Source: an uncultured bacterium
Lineage (GTDB): Bacteria > Bacteroidota > Bacteroidia > Bacteroidales > CAIXTV01
Assembly: GCA_903922465.1 (NCBI GenBank)
Contig: CAIXTV010000213.1
Coordinates: 1 to 40,789, forward strand
Length of the DNA: 40,789 nt
Direction of reading: 5' to 3'
In this document: positions 34,950 to 40,789 of the stretch, one piece after another
Layout: every line of letters starts with the position of its first letter
Position numbering within the stretch: the stretch's first letter is position 1
Position numbers and translations under genes: made by a program
The notes under the pieces: model-generated
Databases searched by the model: none
What the model was told of the DNA's origin: nothing
What the model saw: the letters and a program-made list of their open reading frames with translations, nothing else

Positions 34950-35690
34950 ATGAGCGCAAAACAAAAGAATATAACACAAGACATACCACAACACGTTGCT
35001 ATCATAATGGATGGGAATGGTAGATGGGCGAAAAAACGTGGCAAGCTACGTACTTTTGGGCATGAACACGGTGTTAAAGCTGTAAGAGATACGGTAGAAA
35101 TTGCTGCAGAAAAAGGCATTAAATATCTAACTCTATTTGCTTTCTCAACTGAAAACTGGAAACGTCCTAAATTTGAAGTTGACACTTTGATGAGTCTATT
35201 GGTGAAATCTATTCATGATGAGATGCCTACATTAATGAAAAACAACATCATTCTTAGGGCAATAGGTGATATTGAAAGTCTGGAAAAAAATTGCAGGAAA
35301 CAACTTACTTCAGCCATTGAACAAACTAGCAAAAACACTGGAATGACTTTAGTTTTGGCCTTAAGTTATAGCTCTCGTTGGGAATTAACAGAAGCTTGCC
35401 GAAAAATTGCTGTGGAAGTTCAAAAAGGAAACATCCTACCTCATCAAATTACTGAATCAACGGTGCAATCTTTTCTAACTACAAATTCAATTCCTGATCC
35501 TGAACTTCTCATTAGAACCAGTGGGGAATATAGAATTAGTAATTTTCTTTTATGGCAAATTGCATATTCCGAATTATATTATACTCCTAAACTTTGGCCC
35601 GACTTTGGAAAAGAAGACTTCCTGGAAGCCATTGAAAACTTCAAACAACGCGAAAGACGCTTTGGACTTACCAGTGAACAAATTAAATAA
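34950..35690 (+). CDS. uppS: Isoprenyl (undecaprenyl diphosphate) synthase
   Basis: A 246-residue cis-prenyltransferase that extends farnesyl diphosphate with isopentenyl diphosphate units to the C55 carrier lipid for peptidoglycan and surface glycans. Signatures: [17 protein letters not shown] with catalytic Asp21, [11 protein letters not shown], and the C-terminal [27 protein letters not shown] block. Cytosolic, acting at the inner membrane. bamA begins 8 bases after its stop codon, so one transcript is likely. Confidence 0.96.
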   Translation: MSAKQKNITQDIPQHVAIIMDGNGRWAKKRGKLRTFGHEHGVKAVRDTVEIAAEKGIKYLTLFAFSTENWKRPKFEVDTLMSLLVKSIHDEMPTLMKNNIILRAIGDIESLEKNCRKQLTSAIEQTSKNTGMTLVLALSYSSRWELTEACRKIAVEVQKGNILPHQITESTVQSFLTTNSIPDPELLIRTSGEYRISNFLLWQIAYSELYYTPKLWPDFGKEDFLEAIENFKQRERRFGLTSEQIK

Positions 35691-35698
35691 AACATTTG

Positions 35699-38296
35699 AT
35701 GAATAACTCAAAACGACTCCTATTTCTCTTCTTTTTAACTTCATTTTCTTTTTTCCAACTTCATGCACAAATATTATTGGGTGATGAAGGAAAAGAATTT
35801 GATTTTTCAAGTCCTAAGGAATATGAAATTGGGGGAATTACAGTTTTTGGAGTTCAATACCTCGATAATAATGCCTTGGTTTTGCTTTCCGGATTAAAAG
35901 TAGGGGACAGAATTAAAATTCCAGGAGAAAAAATCACCAGAGCTATTGATAAACTATGGGAACAAGGTTTATTTGACGACATTAATATTTCAGCTAGCAA
36001 AGTTCAGGGTGATTTAATATTCTTAAAACTCAGCTTCAAAGAAAGACCACGCTTATCGAAATATATTCTTCAGGGCATTAGGAAAGGGGAAGCGGATGAT
36101 ATTCGTGAAAAGCTAAAATTAATACGTGGAGATGTTGTCACTGAGAATGTAGTTCAACGCTCGGTAAATGCAATTAAAGATTTTTATATTGATAAAGGTT
36201 TTCTAAATGTTCAGGTAATATCAAAACAAGAAAAAGATACAGCCTCGAGTAATAGTATTACGTTGTCTTTCACCATTGATAAAATGAGCAAGGTTAGGAT
36301 ACATAAAATCAATTTTTATGGGAATACTGCTTTGTCAAACAATAAACTACTTTCTACTTTTAAAGAAACAAAAGAAAGAAGCAAACTAATCCCCTTTGAA
36401 TCTATTGACACTGTTGCTACCTATTTTTTCAAGAATTTTTTTAAACCCAATTTTGACATTGGAGATGCTTTATCAAATTATATTAATGATCGTTTTAAGT
36501 TTAGAATATTTAAATCTTCAAAATTTATTAAAGCTGAATTCGAAAAAGACAAAGCAAAAATATTAGAGAAATACAACGAAAATGGTTTTCGTGATGCTTT
36601 GTTAGTGAAAGATTCTGTTTACAAATTCGACAATAAGTCGATTAATGTGGATGTGTATTTGTTTGAAGGAAACAAATATCATTTCCGAGATATAAAATGG
36701 GTTGGAAACACAAAATACTCCTCAACCCAATTAAGCTTAATATTAAATATAAACAAAGGCGATGTATACGATCAGAGTGTACTCGACTCTCGTTTAGCTT
36801 ATAATCCCGATGGTGCTGATATTAGTTCATTATATATGGATGATGGGTATTTGTTTTTTCAGGCAAACCCAGTTGAAGTTTTGGTTGAAAATGATTCTAT
36901 TGACATTGAAATTCGCATCATTGAAGGAAAGCAAGCCCGTATAAATAAAGTAACCGTTACGGGAAACACCAAAACAAACGACAAAGTAATTATTCGTGAA
37001 ATAAGAACAGTTCCCGGCGAATTATTTAGTCGTGCTGATGTTATTAGAACACAACGCGAACTTGCCCAATTAAAATATTTTAATGCTGAGAAGTTAGGTG
37101 TTCAACCTAAACCTAATCCTGTGGATGGAACTGTTGACATTGAATATACGGTTGAAGAAACATCATCCGACCAAATTGAACTCTCAGGTGGTTGGGGTTC
37201 GGGAATGATAGTTGGGACACTTGGACTTTCTTTTAATAATTTTTCAACCAAAAATTTCTTTAAAAAAGGAGCTTGGCGTCCTTTACCTTCAGGCGATGGA
37301 CAAAAGCTTTCGGTTCGGGCTCAATCAAACGGACAATATTATCAATCTTACAGCGCTTCATTTACTGAACCTTGGCTTGGAGGAAGAAAACCCATTGCCT
37401 TTTCCGTTTCTGCTTACTATTCTATACAATCTTATAGCTCTTCTTATATAAAAATATTTGGAGCAAGTCTTGGCCTTAGCAAAAGGGTTAAATGGCCTGA
37501 TGACTTTTTTATTCTTGCACAAGGAATCACCTATCAGAATTATAATCTAAAGAACTACGGAAGTGTATTCTTATTCAGCAATGGAACTTCTAACAATTTG
37601 AATTATAACATTGCATTAACCCGTAACTCTATTGATCAACCAATATTCCCTCGTTCAGGTTCTGAAGTAAGTATTGGAGTCCAACTAACGCCTCCTTATT
37701 CTTTATTTAGTAGCACCAACTTTGATTCGGTGACTGCTCAGGAAAAATACAAATGGATTGAATATCATAAATGGTCTATCAAGACTTCTTGGTTTCAGAA
37801 TATAATTGGAGACTTGGTGGTTAATGCAAGAGCTAAATTCGGTTTTCTTGGGTATTATAATTCTAAAATCGGCATGGCCCCTTTTGAAAGATATTACTTA
37901 GGTGGCGATGGTTTATCGGGATTTGCATTAGATGGAAGAGAATTAGTAGGATTAAGAGGCTACACTAACAATTCACTTACTCCTATGGGAAACAGTGGTT
38001 ATATTGGAGGAACTATTTATAATAAATATACTTTCGAACTCAGATACCCCGTATCTCTTAATCCAAGTGCTACCATTTATTTATTGGGATTCTTTGAAGC
38101 TGGAAACACCTGGTTAACTTTTAAAGAATTTAATCCTTTTAATGTTTATAAATCTGCAGGATTAGGGGTAAGAGTTTTTCTTCCAATGTTTGGTATACTT
38201 GGTCTTGATTGGGGTTATGGCTTTGATGAAATCCCAAATTCACCCAGTGCAAACAAAGGACAATTCCACTTTTCCATTAACCAGTCTATTGACTAA
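35699..38296 (+). CDS. bamA: Outer membrane protein assembly factor BamA
   Basis: An 865-residue Omp85 protein. The ATG at 35699 is preferred over a TTG three bases earlier. Signal peptide 1-22 or so (ends LHAQ). POTRA domains, about five, fill 30-430 (EYEIGGITVFGVQYLDNNAL..., KVRIHKINFYGNTALSNNKL, YHFRDIKWVGNTKYSS, ARINKVTVTGNTKTND). A 16-strand barrel follows, with the conserved L6 motif as ELVGLRGY and an aromatic C-terminal strand (GQFHFSINQSID). It folds beta-barrel proteins into the outer membrane; the ompH genes after it encode partner chaperones. Confidence 0.95.
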   Translation: MNNSKRLLFLFFLTSFSFFQLHAQILLGDEGKEFDFSSPKEYEIGGITVFGVQYLDNNALVLLSGLKVGDRIKIPGEKITRAIDKLWEQGLFDDINISASKVQGDLIFLKLSFKERPRLSKYILQGIRKGEADDIREKLKLIRGDVVTENVVQRSVNAIKDFYIDKGFLNVQVISKQEKDTASSNSITLSFTIDKMSKVRIHKINFYGNTALSNNKLLSTFKETKERSKLIPFESIDTVATYFFKNFFKPNFDIGDALSNYINDRFKFRIFKSSKFIKAEFEKDKAKILEKYNENGFRDALLVKDSVYKFDNKSINVDVYLFEGNKYHFRDIKWVGNTKYSSTQLSLILNINKGDVYDQSVLDSRLAYNPDGADISSLYMDDGYLFFQANPVEVLVENDSIDIEIRIIEGKQARINKVTVTGNTKTNDKVIIREIRTVPGELFSRADVIRTQRELAQLKYFNAEKLGVQPKPNPVDGTVDIEYTVEETSSDQIELSGGWGSGMIVGTLGLSFNNFSTKNFFKKGAWRPLPSGDGQKLSVRAQSNGQYYQSYSASFTEPWLGGRKPIAFSVSAYYSIQSYSSSYIKIFGASLGLSKRVKWPDDFFILAQGITYQNYNLKNYGSVFLFSNGTSNNLNYNIALTRNSIDQPIFPRSGSEVSIGVQLTPPYSLFSSTNFDSVTAQEKYKWIEYHKWSIKTSWFQNIIGDLVVNARAKFGFLGYYNSKIGMAPFERYYLGGDGLSGFALDGRELVGLRGYTNNSLTPMGNSGYIGGTIYNKYTFELRYPVSLNPSATIYLLGFFEAGNTWLTFKEFNPFNVYKSAGLGVRVFLPMFGILGLDWGYGFDEIPNSPSANKGQFHFSINQSID

Positions 38297-38368
38297 ATAT
38301 GTATAAGAACCAATTAGCAGATTTCAATTCCCATTTGGAAAACACCCCTAAGGAAAGCCTTGGAATTC

Positions 38369-38376
38369 TATATTTG
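38369..38376 (+). promoter_or_regulatory. -7 promoter motif for the first ompH (TATATTTG)
   Basis: A TAnnTTTG match 115 bases before the ATG at 38492, giving a long leader. A purine-rich AGGAGA at 38478-38483, unusual for this phylum, precedes the start codon by 8 bases. Confidence 0.5.
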
Positions 38377-38491
38377 TGCAATTGGACTTATTCCAAAAAC
38401 AATTTAACCCAACACAATTTATAATATTGGTATGTTTTTTGATTAAAGAAATAAAAAATTAATACAAACCTAAATACAGGAGAAATAAATC

Positions 38492-39118
38492 ATGAAAAAA
38501 ACACTTTTAATTTTAGTAGGAACTTTATTAATGAGCCTTAGCTCATTTGCACAAAAATACGCTTTCGTCGATACCGAATATATTCTTTCGAACATCCCCG
38601 AATATAAAGACGCACAGGATGATTTAGACAAAACATCTGTCACTTGGCAGAAAGAAATTGAAAAGAAATTCGGTGAAATTGATAAAATGTATAAATCATT
38701 TCAATCGGAATCGGCATTATTGCCAGAAGAAATGAAAAAGAAAAGAGAAGATGAAATTGTTAAAGCAGAGAAGGAAGCCAAAGATTTACAGAAAAAAAGA
38801 TTTGGAAACAATGGCGATTTAGCTAAGAAAAGAGCTGAATTGGTTAAACCAATTCAGGATAAAGTTTATAATGCTATTGAAGATTTAGCCACAACTAAAA
38901 ACTATGCTTTTATATTTGATCGCTCTGGAAGTTTATCAATTTTATATGCTGATTCTAAACTTGATGTTAGCGATGATATCCTAACACGCTTAGGTTATAC
39001 TCCTGGAACAAAGAAAGATACTAAAAACACCAATACTAATACAAAAACAGGCACTCAAGCTCCAACCGACAAACCAATTGGTGGAGAAGATGACAATAAA
39101 AAAGTCATTAGGAAATAA
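38492..39118 (+). CDS. OmpH/Skp periplasmic chaperone, first copy
   Basis: A 208-residue exported protein with signal peptide 1-20 (SLSSFAQ). The Skp/OmpH pattern is clear: YAFVDTEYILSNIPEYKDAQDDLDK, a long charged coiled coil (about 45-115), then LVKPIQDKVYNAIEDLATTKNYAFIFDRSGSLSILYADSKLDVSDDIL. Skp trimers hold unfolded barrel proteins on the way to BamA. A Thr/Asn/Lys-rich low-complexity tail of about 35 residues follows, absent from the second copy. It is preceded by its own promoter motif. Confidence 0.92.
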   Translation: MKKTLLILVGTLLMSLSSFAQKYAFVDTEYILSNIPEYKDAQDDLDKTSVTWQKEIEKKFGEIDKMYKSFQSESALLPEEMKKKREDEIVKAEKEAKDLQKKRFGNNGDLAKKRAELVKPIQDKVYNAIEDLATTKNYAFIFDRSGSLSILYADSKLDVSDDILTRLGYTPGTKKDTKNTNTNTKTGTQAPTDKPIGGEDDNKKVIRK

Positions 39119-39155
39119 TTAAGACTTATTAACACCTAATTTTGTCTTATTTTTT

Positions 39156-39163
39156 TACCTTTG
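39156..39163 (+). promoter_or_regulatory. -7 promoter motif for the second ompH (TACCTTTG)
   Basis: A TAnnTTTG match 35 bases before the ATG at 39198, so the second copy can be expressed independently of the first. Confidence 0.65.
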
Positions 39164-39197
39164 CCCCCAAAATTAAAATCTAAATCAATTAAAAAAC

Positions 39198-39710
39198 ATG
39201 AAAAAAATCATTCAATTCATTGCAATTGTTCTTCTTGTAGTTTCTACAACAACAATTTTTGCTCAAAACAAAGGGAAATTAGGCCATATTGATTCTAACG
39301 AACTCTTAAAATTAATGCCAGGTAGAGATTCTGCTTTAGCAAAGTATTCAGAATATGGAAAAACATTAGAAACTACTCTTACAACGATGAAAAATGAGTT
39401 TGATACTAAGTATAAAGATTTTTCTGATAATCAAGCAACAATGTCAGAGCTGATTCAAAAAACAAAAACTAAAGAACTACAAGACCTTCAGAGTCGTATT
39501 GAAGATTTTAAATCTTCTGCTCAAAAATCATTAAGCGAAAAAGAAAACGAATTGCTCTCACCAATTATCAACAAAGCTAAAAAAGCTATTGAAGAAATTG
39601 CCAAAGAAAACGGATTCAATTATGTTTTCGATACTGGTTCAGGCGTTTTCTTATATGCCGATGGTGAAGATATCATGCCTCTCGTGAAAAAGAAGCTTAA
39701 CATAAAATAA
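39198..39710 (+). CDS. OmpH/Skp periplasmic chaperone, second copy
   Basis: A 170-residue exported Skp-like protein; signal peptide 1-22 (TTIFAQ). Begins GKLGHIDSNELLKLMPGRDSALAKYSEYGK, then a coiled coil (about 55-120) and the C-terminal NGFNYVFDTGSGVFLYADGEDIMPLVKKKLNIK. It is a diverged paralogue of the gene before it, a pairing common after bamA in Bacteroidota. A strong terminator follows within 8 bases. Confidence 0.92.
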   Translation: MKKIIQFIAIVLLVVSTTTIFAQNKGKLGHIDSNELLKLMPGRDSALAKYSEYGKTLETTLTTMKNEFDTKYKDFSDNQATMSELIQKTKTKELQDLQSRIEDFKSSAQKSLSEKENELLSPIINKAKKAIEEIAKENGFNYVFDTGSGVFLYADGEDIMPLVKKKLNIK

Positions 39711-39717
39711 TACATCA

Positions 39718-39742
39718 AACCGCTGAAAAGCGGTTTTTTTTT
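39718..39742 (+). terminator. Rho-independent terminator after the second ompH
   Basis: Arms AACCGC and GCGGTT around TGAAAA, followed by a long T run. It closes the uppS-bamA-ompH cluster. Confidence 0.9.
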
Positions 39743-39857
39743 TGGTTTTTTATTTTCCGAAAAGCCATTTGAAATGTTTTTAGTCCCAAAATCCTAATTT
39801 CATAAATCAATATTATTTTTATTTGTACCTTTACATTGAATTTTAACCTTCAGAGTA

Positions 39858-40556
39858 ATGGAAAACGAAAATCATAATATCAGCATTAAACACTGGGCTG
39901 AAGATGACCGCCCACGCGAAAAACTAATCTTAAAAGGCAAAGCTGCACTAAGCGATGCCGAACTTATTGCCATACTCATTGGTTCGGGGAATAGGAATGA
40001 AACGGCTGTCGATCTTTCAAAAAGAATTCTCAATAGCACACAAAACAATCTGCTTTCGTTGTCGAAATTAAATCTAAAGGAGTTGCAGTTGTTTAAAGGG
40101 ATTGGCGAAGCTAAGGCAATTTCAATAATTGCAGCTCTCGAACTTGGCAAACGTCGTCGCGAATCGGAAGCTTTAGAAAAACCCAAAATCGCCACCAGTC
40201 GCGATGCCTTCGAAATCATTCAATCGGTTTTGTCTGATTTGCGTTACGAAGAGTTTTGGGTAATTCTGCTCAACCGTTCCAATAAAGTCATTGGTAAGTT
40301 TCAAGTTAGCGATGGAGGGGTTGCGGGAACGGTGGTCGACCCTAAGAAGCTTTTTAAGCTTGCCTTGGAAAATAATGCCTCCTACGTTATCCTTTCTCAC
40401 AATCATCCTTCAGGCAACCTTAAACCAAGCGAGGCCGACATTCTTCTTACGCGTAAGCTCATCGAGGCAGGAAAACTGCTTGAACTTCCTATTCTTGACC
40501 ATATAATTATGGGGGAAGAAAAATATCTGAGTTTTGCCGACGAAGGGTTATTATAA
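39858..40556 (+). CDS. radC: RadC family JAB-domain DNA repair-like protein
   Basis: A 232-residue cytosolic protein. The N-terminal helix-hairpin-helix UPF0758 part has the usual start (WAEDDRPREKLILKGKAALSDAELIAILIGSG) and FKGIGEAKAISIIAALELGKRR. The C-terminal JAB/MPN domain carries the metal motif in LSHNHPSGNLKPSEADILLTRKL (His-x-His-Pro-Ser-Gly and Asp). Once thought to be a recombination repair factor, its true function is unsettled. A weak promoter-like TACCTTTA lies 30 bases upstream. Confidence 0.93.
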   Translation: MENENHNISIKHWAEDDRPREKLILKGKAALSDAELIAILIGSGNRNETAVDLSKRILNSTQNNLLSLSKLNLKELQLFKGIGEAKAISIIAALELGKRRRESEALEKPKIATSRDAFEIIQSVLSDLRYEEFWVILLNRSNKVIGKFQVSDGGVAGTVVDPKKLFKLALENNASYVILSHNHPSGNLKPSEADILLTRKLIEAGKLLELPILDHIIMGEEKYLSFADEGLL

Positions 40557-40618
40557 TTTTAGTGACTGAAGGATGTAGGGGGGAGAACTTAGCTAGTTGA
40601 GGAGGGTTGAGATTTGAG

Positions 40619-40789
40619 GGTTAAGTTTTAAGTGTTAAGTTTTAAGTGTTAAGTGAGGGGGAGGGGGGGGTAAGTTTTAAGTGTAAAGTTTTAAGTTTTA
40701 AGTGGTAAGGGTTAAGTTTTAAGGGTAAAGTTTTAAGTTTTAAGTGGTAAGGGTTAAGTTTTAAGGGTTAAGTTTTAAGTTTTAAGTGG
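40619..40789. repeat. TTAAGTTTTAAGTG low-complexity array at the window end
   Basis: From 40619 to the end the DNA consists of the word GTTAAGTTTTAAGTG and variants, broken by a G-rich stretch at about 40655-40670. No gene is present. The same word in reverse complement occurs at 11962-12003. The array runs off the window, so its full length is unknown. Confidence 0.85.

Overview
The window is from a Bacteroidota (Bacteroidetes) genome. Signs of this are the low GC content, the family-specific -7 promoter motif TAnnTTTG upstream of many genes, a type IX secretion (Por) C-terminal sorting domain, Ig_7-type repeats in secreted proteins, paired OmpH/Skp genes after bamA, and a DUF6089-uppS-bamA-ompH cluster. 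The sequence alone does not fix the genus. No rRNA, tRNA, CRISPR array, complete insertion sequence or phage was seen.

Layout. 1-4212: one large secreted multi-domain protein, preceded by a 16-bp perfect inverted repeat, then a gene-poor gap. 4213-9052: housekeeping genes (pirin, DUF5063, secreted M28 peptidase, gcvT, comB). 9053-11931: an island of small toxin-antitoxin (TA) genes stacked behind comB: DUF2281 antitoxin/PIN toxin, a second antitoxin/PIN pair, an orphan DUF2281 antitoxin, and HicB/HicA. Two of these cassettes are bracketed by direct duplications: a second, diverged copy of the comB 3' end, and a 112-bp terminator-bearing repeat. 12007-13655: an unrecognised cytosolic protein and a 12-unit, 21-bp tandem array. 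13656-18503: dnaE, trxA and a DUF58 gene. 18537-26828: a GH29 fucosidase lipoprotein, an active-site serine hydrolase, a THUMP-domain RNA methyltransferase, a T9SS cargo protein and a dipeptidyl peptidase III lipoprotein. 26829-29506: repeat-rich DNA around another unrecognised protein, with a second 21-bp tandem array (10 units) and a cluster of REP-like hairpins. 29507-39742: an envelope-biogenesis cluster (CBS-ACT protein, short BamA-like protein, nadK, threonine aldolase, DUF6089, uppS, bamA, two ompH). 39858-40556: radC, then a low-complexity tail.

The envelope cluster works together. UppS makes the lipid carrier for wall and O-antigen synthesis, BamA inserts outer-membrane barrels, and the OmpH/Skp proteins chaperone barrels across the periplasm. 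The secreted proteins (1172-aa Ig protein, T9SS cargo, M28 and M49 peptidases, fucosidase) suggest growth on polymers such as peptides and fucosylated glycans.

The most unusual features are (i) the TA island, where cassettes appear to have inserted while preserving or replacing the end of the host gene or its terminator, and (ii) two unrelated-sequence arrays with the same 21-bp period (two turns of B-DNA) and near-palindromic cores, each next to a cytosolic protein of unknown function.
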